DNA of 64,000 bases. Source: CAZEAC01 sp964510065 (GTDB lineage: Bacteria; Bdellovibrionota_C; UBA2361; CAIXSY01). This document shows, in pieces, positions 26,433 through 35,332 of this stretch (positions within the stretch are counted from its first letter, which is position 1; the number at the start of each line of letters is the position of its first letter). The notes beneath the pieces were generated by a model. It searched no databases. It had not been told where the DNA came from and worked only from the letters and a program-made list of their open reading frames with translations. The position numbers were made by a program, and so were the translations under genes. The stretch covers positions 1 to 64,000 of the forward strand of contig CAZEAC010000017.1 of NCBI GenBank assembly GCA_964510065.1, written 5' to 3'.

Positions 26433-27260
26433 CTAGAGTTCGCTCGGTTGGCCAATTACTACCACTGATATTCCAAGGCGATTTGCCTCGGCGGCAACTG
26501 TCGCCGGCTCAATAATAATAGTCGCCCCGGCTTCAACCACGAGCACTCGAAGCCCTGCGGCCTGCATCGTTGCAATAGTGGCGGGACCAATGGTCGGCAG
26601 ATCAATACGACGATCCTGCTGAACCTTGACGCGCTTTATCGCAACACCTCCTTCCCCACCGATAAGCTCCCCTGCCCGCCGCAACATTGCATCAGTCCCT
26701 TCAATCGCCTCGAGAGCAACAACCACTCCTAGATGGACCACCACTGCTTGGCCAACATCGCGCCGCCCGAGCTCGGCGCACACCTCCCATCCAACTGTCG
26801 CGTCTTTTTTCTCCCGATCAGTAAGCGCCCGTGAAGTAAGATACCCTCGCTCGGCGACAAGCGAAGGAATTAATTCCTGCACGCCGAATATTGTAATGCC
26901 ATCTTTCTCGATCTCCGCAGCAATCTCGCGAAGCAGGGCGTCATCTTTTCTTCCAATCAAACGCGCAGCCACAAGCGCTCCACGCAGATCCAGCTTAACT
27001 CGAGTAAAGTTACGGATCCGCGATATTCCACCTACAAAAAGCGCTCGCGAAACCCCCGCTCCGCGCAATGTTCTAATTATCTTTCCTAGCTGCCCAAGCT
27101 TGATCCACTCGCACTTATCAACCACTTTTTCAATTTCGCTATCGGTCTCGCCACGATGCGCGAGGGCCACCACGCGGAGGCCACGAGCGCGAGCTTCACG
27201 CGCACAAATAAGAGGCAATACTCCATTGCCTGCGATAATGCCTATAGTCTCCGTGGCCAT
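26433..27260 (-). CDS. lpxI: UDP-2,3-diacylglucosamine pyrophosphatase LpxI
   Basis: LpxI hydrolyses UDP-2,3-diacylglucosamine to lipid X in lipid A synthesis and replaces LpxH in many non-enteric bacteria. The N-terminus IGIIAGNGVLPLICAREARA, the segment WIKLGQLGKIIRTLRGAGV and the C-terminal KRVKVQQDRRIDLPTIGPAT with GLRVLVVEAGATII are family hallmarks. I chose ATG 27260, with GAGG upstream, rather than a TTG at 27272. It follows lpxA by 8 bp. The protein is 275 residues, which is typical. Confidence 0.95.
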   Translation of the reverse strand: MATETIGIIAGNGVLPLICAREARARGLRVVALAHRGETDSEIEKVVDKCEWIKLGQLGKIIRTLRGAGVSRALFVGGISRIRNFTRVKLDLRGALVAARLIGRKDDALLREIAAEIEKDGITIFGVQELIPSLVAERGYLTSRALTDREKKDATVGWEVCAELGRRDVGQAVVVHLGVVVALEAIEGTDAMLRRAGELIGGEGGVAIKRVKVQQDRRIDLPTIGPATIATMQAAGLRVLVVEAGATIIIEPATVAAEANRLGISVVVIGQPSEL

Positions 27261-27268
27261 CGGCAGTC

Positions 27269-28096
27269 TCAATCCTCGGCTTCGTTTTCCTCACTTGCTC
27301 CTTGCCTAGGCGTCGCTACTCCGCGCGAAGATGCGCTAATAAAATCCAGAAATGATCGGCCCGAGGCAAAGTCAGCGCATCCTGCGTGCAAGGCCGGCAG
27401 CCGCTCACGCAGCGTTCCTTCGCCGAAAAAAATCTGCCGATACAGCTCACGCATTCTCCTGATATCCTGCTCGAGAAATTTGGCGCGCTTGAGGCCCACG
27501 GTATTTAATCCGACAAGCCGGGCACGATCACCCTGTGCCATACAGTACGGCGGAATATCTTTGCTGACCATTGCCCCGGCGCCAATCAGACATAAATCGC
27601 CAAGATGCACAAATTGATGAATTCCCGAGAGGCCGCCTACAATGCAGCGATTTCCGACGGTAACATGGCCCGAAAGGGCGACACTGTTTGCGAATACGTT
27701 ATTATCACCGACTCGCCCGTCATGTCCGACGTGGCTGCACGCCATAAACAGATTACCATTTCCAATAACCGTGCGCATTCCGCCGCCTTCGGTACCCGGC
27801 TGTAACGTGGTATATTCACGGATGAGGTTCCGATTTCCTATCTCTAAAGTACTTTCCTCGCCATGGTATTTTAAATCCTGCGGCACTGCGCCGACCGATG
27901 CGAATTGAAAAATCTGATTCTCGTCCCCAATAGTGGTATTGCCTTCGAGCACCACGTGAGGTCCGATGCGATTTCGCGCACCGATACGCACACGCGGTCC
28001 AATTACCGTATAGGGGCCAACGACCGTGCCTTCGCCAAGGATCGCTCCCTCAGCTATTATCGCGGTAGCATGAATTTCCGCTACATCAGAAACCAT
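27269..28096 (-). CDS. lpxA: UDP-N-acetylglucosamine acyltransferase LpxA
   Basis: LpxA transfers the first 3-OH fatty acid to UDP-GlcNAc, the first step in lipid A synthesis. Hexapeptide repeats (ATAIIAEGAILGEGTVVGP and on) form a left-handed beta helix over about residues 8-190. The catalytic His is in LFMACSHVGHDGRVGDN, and the substrate-binding block GGLSGIHQFVHLGDLCLIGA follows. A C-terminal helical domain (NTVGLKRAKF) starts near 205. The length of 275 is slightly above usual because of a charged tail. It lies 8 bp downstream of fabZ. Confidence 0.97.
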   Translation of the reverse strand: MVSDVAEIHATAIIAEGAILGEGTVVGPYTVIGPRVRIGARNRIGPHVVLEGNTTIGDENQIFQFASVGAVPQDLKYHGEESTLEIGNRNLIREYTTLQPGTEGGGMRTVIGNGNLFMACSHVGHDGRVGDNNVFANSVALSGHVTVGNRCIVGGLSGIHQFVHLGDLCLIGAGAMVSKDIPPYCMAQGDRARLVGLNTVGLKRAKFLEQDIRRMRELYRQIFFGEGTLRERLPALHAGCADFASGRSFLDFISASSRGVATPRQGASEENEAED

Positions 28097-28104
28097 ATAG
28101 TTCT

Positions 28105-28569
28105 CTAATCGGCTTCAGCGGCTGTGATTACCGCCGAGCAGGCGACTTTTCCATTAACGGTTGCAATTCCCTGCATGACCCAAATTGGGCGGCGCTTCTT
28201 TACCGAGGTGAGCTCAAGTCGAAGCGTATCACCAGGCACCACCTGGCGTTTCCACTTCACATCAGTCAATCCCACAAGGAAAACTGTCTTTTCTTCTCTG
28301 ACCCCGTCCTTTGAGCGTCGCGCTAAGATGGCGCCGGTTTGCGCAAGCGCCTCGATTATTAATACGCCCGGCATGACCGGCCGACTCGGGAAGTGACCAA
28401 CGAAGAACTCCTCGTTATTAGTCACATTCTTTATCCCCACCGCGCGCTCGTTATCAACGAATTCGACAATTCTATCGATAAGAAGAAATGGGTAGCGATG
28501 CGGAATGATTTTCTGGATCTCTACCGAATCAAACACCACCCTGTCCTCTATTGTTTCACTACCTTGCAT
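28105..28569 (-). CDS. fabZ: 3-hydroxyacyl-ACP dehydratase FabZ
   Basis: FabZ dehydrates 3-hydroxyacyl-ACP in type II fatty acid synthesis. The hot-dog fold motifs are IIPHRYPFLLIDRIVEF, then FFVGHFPSRPVMPGVLIIEA with the catalytic His and the Glu in the same block, and LVGLTDVKWKRQVVPGDTL. At 154 residues it is the expected size. It sits between skp and lpxA. FabZ and LpxA compete for 3-OH acyl-ACP, so their co-location is common. Confidence 0.97.
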   Translation of the reverse strand: MQGSETIEDRVVFDSVEIQKIIPHRYPFLLIDRIVEFVDNERAVGIKNVTNNEEFFVGHFPSRPVMPGVLIIEALAQTGAILARRSKDGVREEKTVFLVGLTDVKWKRQVVPGDTLRLELTSVKKRRPIWVMQGIATVNGKVACSAVITAAEAD

Positions 28570-28579
28570 GTGTATCCTC

Positions 28580-29110
28580 TCAAGAATCTAATTTAATCTG
28601 ATTCAACCGCTCAATTACCTTCGCTGTTACATCAAGCTTGCTGTCTGCAATAAGCACCACTCGCGGATCTTTCTCTATGACGTAGCCGAAACCTTCTTCC
28701 TTTGCTAACTGCTGAATAACATCACGAGCACGTTTGACTATTTCCTCAATCCCCGCATTTTTCTTCCGCGCAAATGTTTCCTGAGCATCCTGCATTGCGC
28801 GATTAAATTCGCGCTCACGCTTTTCGAGCGAACTTCGTTTTTCGTCGCGTGCCGCCTGAGATAGCAGCGCGCTTTGCTTCTGCACTTCCGACTGAATTTT
28901 TGCAATCTCACCACGCTGCGCTGCAAAGCTTGCCTGCTTCTTTTTCATCTCGTCTTCGAGAGTCGACGACAACGCCTTTCCTTCAATTGAATCGGAAAGC
29001 ACTTGATTCATGTCAACGGTAACGACACGCATAGGGTCGGCCAGGCAAAAAGAAGCGCTTGCCAATCCCACAACGATGCTCAGCCAGATTACAAACGGAT
29101 ATCTTCGCAT
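28580..29110 (-). CDS. skp: Periplasmic chaperone Skp/OmpH
   Basis: A signal peptide of about 24 residues (FVIWLSIVVGLASASFCLA) precedes a mature helical protein with heptad patterns (ALSSTLEDEMKKKQASFAAQ to REREFNRAMQDAQETF). The final block IQQLAKEEGFGYVIEKDPR with VLIADSKLDVT is typical of OmpH. Skp holds unfolded outer-membrane proteins on their way to BamA, encoded upstream. At 176 residues the size fits. The space to bamA contains a dispersed palindrome. Confidence 0.93.
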   Translation of the reverse strand: MRRYPFVIWLSIVVGLASASFCLADPMRVVTVDMNQVLSDSIEGKALSSTLEDEMKKKQASFAAQRGEIAKIQSEVQKQSALLSQAARDEKRSSLEKREREFNRAMQDAQETFARKKNAGIEEIVKRARDVIQQLAKEEGFGYVIEKDPRVVLIADSKLDVTAKVIERLNQIKLDS

Positions 29111-29246
29111 ACTAAACTACCGATTGATCATGTAAAATCAACACACTACGCGATCTAAAAGGAAATATCAAATCAAGCTGATAAGCTCAGCCACAGCGAC
29201 CTACCTAGTGCTCTGTGACAATAGTAACTTTTCCTTCCCTCAGCTC

Positions 29247-29320
29247 CATCTCTGTGCTCTCGGTGCCTCTGTGGTTTTTTGAAAATGAAAAACCACAGAG
29301 GCACCGAGAGCACAGAGATG
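29247..29320. repeat. Dispersed CCACAGAG palindrome, copy 5 (perfect 33-bp arms)
   Basis: Arms at 29247-29279 and 29288-29320 are exact inverted copies over 33 bases (core GGTGCCTCTGTGGTTTTT), with the 8-nt loop TGAAAATG. It lies in the 241-bp space between bamA and skp, where I see no gene, and could act as an attenuator or mRNA stabiliser within the operon. Confidence 0.97.
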
Positions 29321-29351
29321 AGAAATGTCGGAAAAACTCGTTTACAGGGTG

Positions 29352-31676
29352 TTAAAACGGCGCGCCGAAGGCGAAGAGAGTCACTACTGATTTTTCCCCG
29401 TCTTCACGAGCAATTGGGAAACCAAACTCCAACCTAATCGGACCGAGGGGTGAATTCCAACGAATTCCGGTGCCATAGGCCTGCCGAAGATCTTCAACCC
29501 GAAGCGATTCGTTGTCATCGAAAGCTTCGCCAACATCATAGAAAAATATACCTTTAAGGCCAGCAGAGTTCACCAAGGGGAATATCATCTCAAGATTATT
29601 GACGAGCTCCTTCGAGCCGCCGTACTCATTGCCTTTCTCATCTTTCGGACCAAGCGTTCGAGCCTTGTAACCGCGAACCGAGTTAATACCGCCTGGGAAG
29701 TACCGTCGATACAACGGAAGATTGTCCTCATCGAACGATTCTCCATAGCCGACTGTTGTGCGCCATGAAAATACCAGCTCGCCCCAATCCCCTTCGAACA
29801 CGGGATGATAAAATTGATTTCTAAACTCGAACAGATAAAACTTCTCGTCCCCCCCCAACCCGGTAAGCTCAACTTCAAATACCTGCTTCGAGCCGCGGGT
29901 TGGATTAAGTGGGTTATTGATAGTGCTCCGTGTAAATCGCGGCGTCACGCCGGAAGCCGTGCTATTTCCCTCGGAGTCTTGCACCAGCTGCGCGGCATCA
30001 TCATCAACGTCCGAAATATCAATATCGAGATATTCATACTTCAAGGAAAAATTCACATCTTGAAAACTCTCGCCGAAGACCTGCTCGAGTGGATAGCCCA
30101 CACTGACGCCACCTCCGGCAAGCTGTCTATCGAAATCAGTAAACTCACGCTCGGTTGCCATGACATCGGCGCCGACGGCCCAATAGCTGTCGTTAAATCG
30201 TGGATCGTCCAAAGAGATATTAATGTTGTTACGCTGCGTGCCTACATCAACGTTGAAGTCAAAGCGCCGTCCCGTTCCAAGTATGTTCGCTTCAGAAAGT
30301 CTTGAATTAAAGATCGCGCCGTCAGAGCTTGAATATCCGGCGCCGATACTGAACGAGCCTGTCGAACTTTCACGAACGTTTACCTTTAGGTCAACCTTAT
30401 CCGGTTCAGCAGAAGGCTCCGTGGTAATGGTCGCTTCCTCGAAATAGCCAAGCCTCTGCAACAGCTGCTGGCTTCGCTTTACCTTGCTCGTTGAAAATTG
30501 CTCCTGCTCCTGAATGACAAGTGTGCGCCGAATCACGTTGTCATAGGTCTTATCATTACCACGTATATCAATATGGTTAATTGATACCTCTTTACCCTTT
30601 GAAGCCTCGAACACCACATTGACACGCTGACCGGCCCGATTGATCGAGGTATCGGGCGTCACGTTGGCGAAGGCAAAGCCCTTATCGCCAAATTTATCGC
30701 TTATGGTGAATGCATCGGCGCGAATTTTGCTTGCACTAAAAATCTCGCCCTGTTTTGATTTAATGCCCTCAAGCGTCTTCTCACTTGAGCCTTCAACCAG
30801 GTCGCCACGCACATCAATTGCACCAATTCTGTACTGCTGCCCCTCGTGCGCCTCAAATACTACTTTCAGGTCGGTGCCCTGGCCACGCTCAATGCGCGGA
30901 CCTGCAATTGTTCCATCAAGGTAACCATTGTCGAAGAAGTATTGCCGTATCAGCAGCTTGTCATTTTCGAGCATTTCTTGATTGACCCTGCCGGTACCGT
31001 AAATCCAGGAGCTATACCACTTGTAACGTTTTGTCTGGATAACGTCACGAAGCGTATCCGGATCAATCTCGCTAAGCCCTTCGATGGCAATTTCGCTTAT
31101 ACTGAATTTCTCACCCTCTTTTACATTGAAAGTAAGATCGACCATGGCATCACCAACGGGGACCACCGAGTATTCTAGGCCCGCATCAAGAAATCCGCGT
31201 GACTGATAGTAGGTTATAGTATTACGAATAATCGCAGCCACTTTGGCCTTATCGAAGAATCTTCGCGAATCAAGAGTAATTACCGATACCAGATCCTTCT
31301 CACCTATTTCTTTATTGCCTTTGATGAAGACTTTATTGACGACCGGCTTTTCCGTCACGCTATATACGAGAGCATTTTTTTCGCCTTCATTCCGAAGCGC
31401 GGCGGTTACCTCATCAAAAAAACCGGTCTTATATATTGCTTTAATTTCGTCTGACACCTGCTGTCGCGAAAGAGAACCGGAGCTTTTCGAAAGTTGCGCG
31501 CGAATGGCCGCGGGATCTATTCGCTTGGTACCTTCTACCACCACCGAAGAAAACTGAATTACTGAGCCGTCTTCCGAATGCGCAACAAGCGGGAGCGATA
31601 GTACCGAGGCCAACAATAAAGAAGGCAAAAGAACAGAGAGCAGCCTCCGAAGTCTGTACATTTTTATATTTGGCAT
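29352..31676 (-). CDS. bamA: Outer membrane protein assembly factor BamA
   Basis: The 774-residue protein has a signal peptide (about 6-31), five POTRA domains (about 38-440, for example IDPAAIRAQLSKSSGSLSRQ and FDEVTAALRNEGEKNALVYS) and a 16-strand barrel. The barrel carries the L6 motif in YFPGGINSVRGYKARTLGP. The final strand is VVTLFAFGAPF and ends in Phe, the usual outer-membrane signal. BamA inserts beta-barrel proteins. The chosen ATG 31676 overlaps the end of lolD by 13 bp and has GGGGGAAG upstream; an ATG at 31661 is the alternative. Confidence 0.97.
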   Translation of the reverse strand: MPNIKMYRLRRLLSVLLPSLLLASVLSLPLVAHSEDGSVIQFSSVVVEGTKRIDPAAIRAQLSKSSGSLSRQQVSDEIKAIYKTGFFDEVTAALRNEGEKNALVYSVTEKPVVNKVFIKGNKEIGEKDLVSVITLDSRRFFDKAKVAAIIRNTITYYQSRGFLDAGLEYSVVPVGDAMVDLTFNVKEGEKFSISEIAIEGLSEIDPDTLRDVIQTKRYKWYSSWIYGTGRVNQEMLENDKLLIRQYFFDNGYLDGTIAGPRIERGQGTDLKVVFEAHEGQQYRIGAIDVRGDLVEGSSEKTLEGIKSKQGEIFSASKIRADAFTISDKFGDKGFAFANVTPDTSINRAGQRVNVVFEASKGKEVSINHIDIRGNDKTYDNVIRRTLVIQEQEQFSTSKVKRSQQLLQRLGYFEEATITTEPSAEPDKVDLKVNVRESSTGSFSIGAGYSSSDGAIFNSRLSEANILGTGRRFDFNVDVGTQRNNINISLDDPRFNDSYWAVGADVMATEREFTDFDRQLAGGGVSVGYPLEQVFGESFQDVNFSLKYEYLDIDISDVDDDAAQLVQDSEGNSTASGVTPRFTRSTINNPLNPTRGSKQVFEVELTGLGGDEKFYLFEFRNQFYHPVFEGDWGELVFSWRTTVGYGESFDEDNLPLYRRYFPGGINSVRGYKARTLGPKDEKGNEYGGSKELVNNLEMIFPLVNSAGLKGIFFYDVGEAFDDNESLRVEDLRQAYGTGIRWNSPLGPIRLEFGFPIAREDGEKSVVTLFAFGAPF

Positions 31677-32344
31677 GCGACGAGCTTCCCCCCAGGCTGC
31701 ATTTCAACCACACTCCCCATACTCCGGGCAAGATCATGGCTATGAGTCACCAAAATTAAGACATTGTTTAGTTCGCGCTGGGTCTCGAGCAGCAACCCCT
31801 GAACCCTCTGCGCGGTTTCCATGTCGAGATTTCCGGTAGGCTCATCAGCAAGCACGATGCGTGGCGCAGCCACCAGTGCACGCGCAATCGCCACGCGCTG
31901 CTGCTCGCCGCCGGAAAGTTCACCAGGACGGTGATTCGCCCGGCTACCAAGCTCAACTCTCTCAAGAAGAGTCTTGGCTTGACGAGTCGCAGAAGCTTCC
32001 GACTCCCCGGCAATTACCAGCGGCATCGCCACATTCTCAATAGCGTTAAACTCAGGCAAGAGGTGCGAAAACTGAAATACCACTCCAATATTTTTTCCAC
32101 GAAACGCGGCAAGCGCCTCGGAGGAAAGCGTCGAGAGATCAATTCCATCGAGCATCACTTTTCCCGAATCTGGAAGATCAAGCCCAGCCAAAAGATGAAG
32201 CAGCGTTGATTTGCCAACGCCAGATCGACCTACTATTGCCACACTCCCGGCCTCGGGAAAGGTGAACTGCACATGCTCGATTACCTGCAGTTCGTGGCCT
32301 GCATCCGAATACGATTTACAAACGTTTTCTAAAACAATCTTCAT
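31664..32344 (-). CDS. lolD: Lipoprotein-releasing system ATP-binding protein LolD
   Basis: An ABC ATPase of 226 residues: Walker A GRSGVGKST (about 38-46), Q-loop GVVFQFSHLLPEFNAIENVA, signature LSGGEQQRVAIARAL, Walker B IVLADEPTGNLD and H-loop ILVTHSHDLA. The MacB/LolD type is shown by the FQFSHLLPEFNA block. With the permease encoded upstream it extracts lipoproteins from the inner membrane for delivery to the outer membrane. Its ATG overlaps the stop of lolC (ATGA). Confidence 0.93.
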   Translation of the reverse strand: MKIVLENVCKSYSDAGHELQVIEHVQFTFPEAGSVAIVGRSGVGKSTLLHLLAGLDLPDSGKVMLDGIDLSTLSSEALAAFRGKNIGVVFQFSHLLPEFNAIENVAMPLVIAGESEASATRQAKTLLERVELGSRANHRPGELSGGEQQRVAIARALVAAPRIVLADEPTGNLDMETAQRVQGLLLETQRELNNVLILVTHSHDLARSMGSVVEMQPGGKLVACQI

Positions 32345-33609
32345 CCGTACCTCAGCACATTGCTAGGCCGGAGCTTGCTCGCGCGAATCGCTGGATAGAT
32401 CGTCGCAAGGCATGAGATCATGAACGCAGCCGCACCAGTCACCACAAAGTTAATCATCTCAATTCGAACCGGTACTGTCGACATTTGAAACACTCGCTCG
32501 TCGATGGGAAACCCGTAAGCATCGAGTGCAATACAGCCGACATAACCCAAAGCCAATCCGGCAATAGTACCAAGCGCGCCGATAACCGAACCTTGCAATA
32601 TGAAGATCTTGGCTACAGTTCGCGATGAAGCACCGAGCGTGCGCAAAACCGCAATGTCCTTGCGCTTTTCGAGTACCACCATAATTAGTGTGGTCACGAT
32701 CGAAAACGCCGCCATTATCACTATCAAGAGTAACACAATAAAGTAGGCGCGCTTCTCAAGCTTTATCATCGACCAAAGCGGCTGATTGGTAGCAATCCAA
32801 TCCTGTGCATAAAATCCCTGGCCGTGGGTAGCAAGTGCGTCATTTATCGCTTCTGACACAGCCGGAGCTTTCTGAACATCTTGAACCTGCACTTCAATTC
32901 CTGACACGGCTTCACCAGTTCGGAAAAAACGCTGCGCCTCCGGCATACTCACGTAGGCCAAGCCACTTTCGTACTCGATAAGCCCGGAGTGATAGATGCC
33001 TACGACCACAAACCTTTTAAAACGAGGGACCAATCCAAAAGGAGTCGAGCTAACCTGGGGCGACAAAATCGAGACGGCCATTCCTTCAAATAAACCGAAG
33101 GTCCGTGCAAGCTCCCGGCCCACGACAATGCCTGGGAGCTTAACCTCAGCCCCCTGCTCTTGCGCAGACTCTTCAAGCGCGGGCGGATCAAACAGCAGCT
33201 CCACCGAACTGCTCTGATCCATGTAGTGACCTAGTTGATTGGCTGCCGAGGTACCCTGCTCTATGCCACGAATGATCAGCCCGGTCGCCTGCGTTTCGGA
33301 TCGAATCAATCCCTGATGCTGAGTAAATGGCGAAACTGCTTTTACGCCAGGGATTTTTTTGGTTATTTCGGCAATATCCTTCCAACCATTCAGTTTGCCG
33401 TTCAGCGAACGTATCGTCACGTGTGAGTTCGCTCCAACGATCTTTTGCTGTAGCTCATGCTCAAATCCAGTCATTACCGCCATGACCATATTGAGCACCA
33501 TCACACCGATGGCGACGCCAAGCACCGAAACGAAAGTAATAATGGTAATAAAAGCTTCACTCCGTTTTGACCAGAGATACCGAAGGGCAACTTTACGTAC
33601 GAAGCCCAC
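32341..33609 (-). CDS. lolC: Lipoprotein-releasing system permease LolC/LolE
   Basis: The 422-residue protein starts FVRKVALRYLWSKRSEAFIT and has one N-terminal membrane helix (about 22-48), a periplasmic domain (about 50-270) and three C-terminal helices (about 275-305, 325-355, 380-405). This is the FtsX/MacB-type layout of LolC/E. Typical motifs are VSPFTQHQGLIRSETQATGL and DIAVLRTLGASSRTVAKIFI. A single LolC/E gene with LolD suggests a homodimeric permease, as in many non-enteric bacteria. The stop is 2 bp from the lysS start side of the array. Confidence 0.93.
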   Translation of the reverse strand: MGFVRKVALRYLWSKRSEAFITIITFVSVLGVAIGVMVLNMVMAVMTGFEHELQQKIVGANSHVTIRSLNGKLNGWKDIAEITKKIPGVKAVSPFTQHQGLIRSETQATGLIIRGIEQGTSAANQLGHYMDQSSSVELLFDPPALEESAQEQGAEVKLPGIVVGRELARTFGLFEGMAVSILSPQVSSTPFGLVPRFKRFVVVGIYHSGLIEYESGLAYVSMPEAQRFFRTGEAVSGIEVQVQDVQKAPAVSEAINDALATHGQGFYAQDWIATNQPLWSMIKLEKRAYFIVLLLIVIMAAFSIVTTLIMVVLEKRKDIAVLRTLGASSRTVAKIFILQGSVIGALGTIAGLALGYVGCIALDAYGFPIDERVFQMSTVPVRIEMINFVVTGAAAFMISCLATIYPAIRASKLRPSNVLRYG

Positions 33610-33611
33610 TC

Positions 33612-35081
33612 TTACTTTTCTCCAGCAGTCTCGGACGTATGCAGCTCAGGCTTCAACTGAGGAAAGAGTAGCACATCGCGAATCGTCGGCGAGTTTGTAA
33701 GTAGCATTACCAGCCGATCGATCCCGATACCTTCTCCGGCGGTGGGAGGCAGCCCGTATTCCAGTGCGCGGATAAAATCCTGATCAATATCGGGAACCTC
33801 TTCGTCGCCCTTCTTTCGGCGCAGGAGCTGCTCCTCGAATCGCGCGCGCTGATCCTGAGCATCATTAAGCTCGGAGAACGCATTTGCAGATTCCATCCCG
33901 GCGATTATCAACTCAAATCGATCAGTCACCTGGGGATCGTCAGACGATCGACGCGCGAGCGGCGAAATCGAGAACGGATGATGGGTAATGAAAGTCGGAT
34001 GTAACAGTTTCGGCTCTACTAGTGCGCCCCAGAGACTTTCCAGGCAACGGCCCCAATCATCCGGATCGCTAAGCTCGATCTTGTGCGAAGCGGCAACCTT
34101 CTTGGTCCCCTCAAGCGTGGAAAGATCGATAGTGCGGGGAACGCCTCCCACTTCATACACCGAGTCTTTCATGCTGAGCCGTTTCCAGGGTCCGCGCAGG
34201 TCAATGGTATGCTCACCATACTTAATTTCAAGCGATCCGCATACTCGCGAGGCAACACGCTGAAACATCTGCTCTGTCAGATCCATCAGATCTTCGAACG
34301 TCGCGTAAGCCTGGTAGAACTCCAACATCGTAAATTCCGGGTTGTGTTTTTTTGACAATCCTTCATTACGAAAATTTCGACCGATCTCATACACTCTTTC
34401 GAGTCCACCAACGACCAATTTCTTAAGCGGAAGCTCGAGCGCAATTCGTAAACTCATCGGGCAATCGAGCGCATTAAAAAAAGTGCTAAATGGTTTTGCG
34501 GTGGCGCCCCCGGCGACGTAATGCAGCACCGGGGTTTCGACTTCCAAATAATCGCGCTCGTCTAAAAATGCGCGAATCTCCTGAATAATTCGGCTGCGGG
34601 CTCGAAAGATCTGCCGTACCTCGGGATTAGCAATTAAATCAACATAGCGTTGCCGGTAACGGGTCTCGACGTCCGTCAGGCCATGCCATTTTTCCGGAAG
34701 CGGCACCAGAGATTTTGTAAGCAAACGGATCGATTCGACCCATAAAGACTTTTCATTGGTCTTGGTAACGAATAGATAGCCGCGCGCCTCTATGATGTCG
34801 CCAATGTCAAAATCCTTAAACGCCTCGTACGAGGTATCGCCAATAATATCTTTCTTTACGTAAATTTGGATTTTGCCGCTGCCATCGAGAACATGCGCGA
34901 AGGCGGCCTTGCCCATATGTCGAATCTGCACTATCCGCCCGGCTATGTTGTGACGGCCCGACACTTCAGCTGGCTGCGCTTCAGATGCAAGCAACTCAGT
35001 AGTCTTGGTCCTAGCCTTTACATCATTCGGAAATACGAATCCCTGTTCGCGAAGCTTTTTAAGCTNNNNNNNNNNAGTCAT
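33612..35081 (-). CDS. lysS: Lysyl-tRNA synthetase, class II
   Basis: Class II LysRS charges tRNA-Lys. The anticodon-binding OB fold spans about residues 45-150. The catalytic domain has motif 1 (RSRIIQEIRAFLDERDYLEV), motif 2 (YEIGRNFRNEGLSKKHNPEF, then TMLEFYQAY) and motif 3 (PPTAGEGIGIDRLVMLLT). The 489-residue length is normal. A ten-N gap (35066-35075) replaces the third to sixth codons, so the real start and N-terminal residues are uncertain. It leads the minus-strand array that continues into the Lol and Bam genes. Confidence 0.97.
   Translation of the reverse strand: MTXXXXLKKLREQGFVFPNDVKARTKTTELLASEAQPAEVSGRHNIAGRIVQIRHMGKAAFAHVLDGSGKIQIYVKKDIIGDTSYEAFKDFDIGDIIEARGYLFVTKTNEKSLWVESIRLLTKSLVPLPEKWHGLTDVETRYRQRYVDLIANPEVRQIFRARSRIIQEIRAFLDERDYLEVETPVLHYVAGGATAKPFSTFFNALDCPMSLRIALELPLKKLVVGGLERVYEIGRNFRNEGLSKKHNPEFTMLEFYQAYATFEDLMDLTEQMFQRVASRVCGSLEIKYGEHTIDLRGPWKRLSMKDSVYEVGGVPRTIDLSTLEGTKKVAASHKIELSDPDDWGRCLESLWGALVEPKLLHPTFITHHPFSISPLARRSSDDPQVTDRFELIIAGMESANAFSELNDAQDQRARFEEQLLRRKKGDEEVPDIDQDFIRALEYGLPPTAGEGIGIDRLVMLLTNSPTIRDVLLFPQLKPELHTSETAGEK
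35066..35075. other. Assembly gap (10 N)
   Basis: Ten N lie near the 5' end of lysS, probably a scaffold placeholder of arbitrary length. Confidence 0.99.
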
Positions 35082-35237
35082 ACACCTCTCAAATCTTTGA
35101 ATTTTTTACCTTTTTCGCCTTAATGGCGCAAGGGTTTCGCGCGCCATCTTTTTCCACCAAGGCGAGCTCGAAGAATTATAAGAGGTAGCCGACACTATAA
35201 TGCGAATATTACACTATTCGGGCTATTGCCTGGAACG

Positions 35238-35280
35238 GTAACTACTCATTAAGTGGGGGCACTCCATGAACGTGCAGATG
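35238..35280. repeat. Dispersed motif GTAACTACTCATT...ATGAACGTGC, copy 2
   Basis: GTAACTACTCATTAAGTGGG is followed by CCATGAACGTGCAGATGC. It matches the 7351 copy in both blocks and their spacing to within a few bases. It lies in the divergent space (35082-35332) between lysS and the kinase gene. Confidence 0.65.
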
Positions 35281-35332
35281 CACAGGGGATACAACTACCC
35301 ACGCGTAATGTGGAGGTACCTAGAGCTTACGT

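Noticed and set aside
26626..27309. A 227-codon open frame on the plus strand opposite lpxI
   Set aside because: Its product is Arg/Ser/Thr/Pro-rich with no family features, while the minus strand encodes a well-conserved LpxI. It is the usual antisense artefact of biased codon use.
31664..31676. Alternative bamA start at 31661 avoiding the lolD overlap
   Set aside because: The upstream ATG 31676 has a better ribosome site (GGGGGAAG); a 13-bp overlap is acceptable in this operon. The choice remains open.
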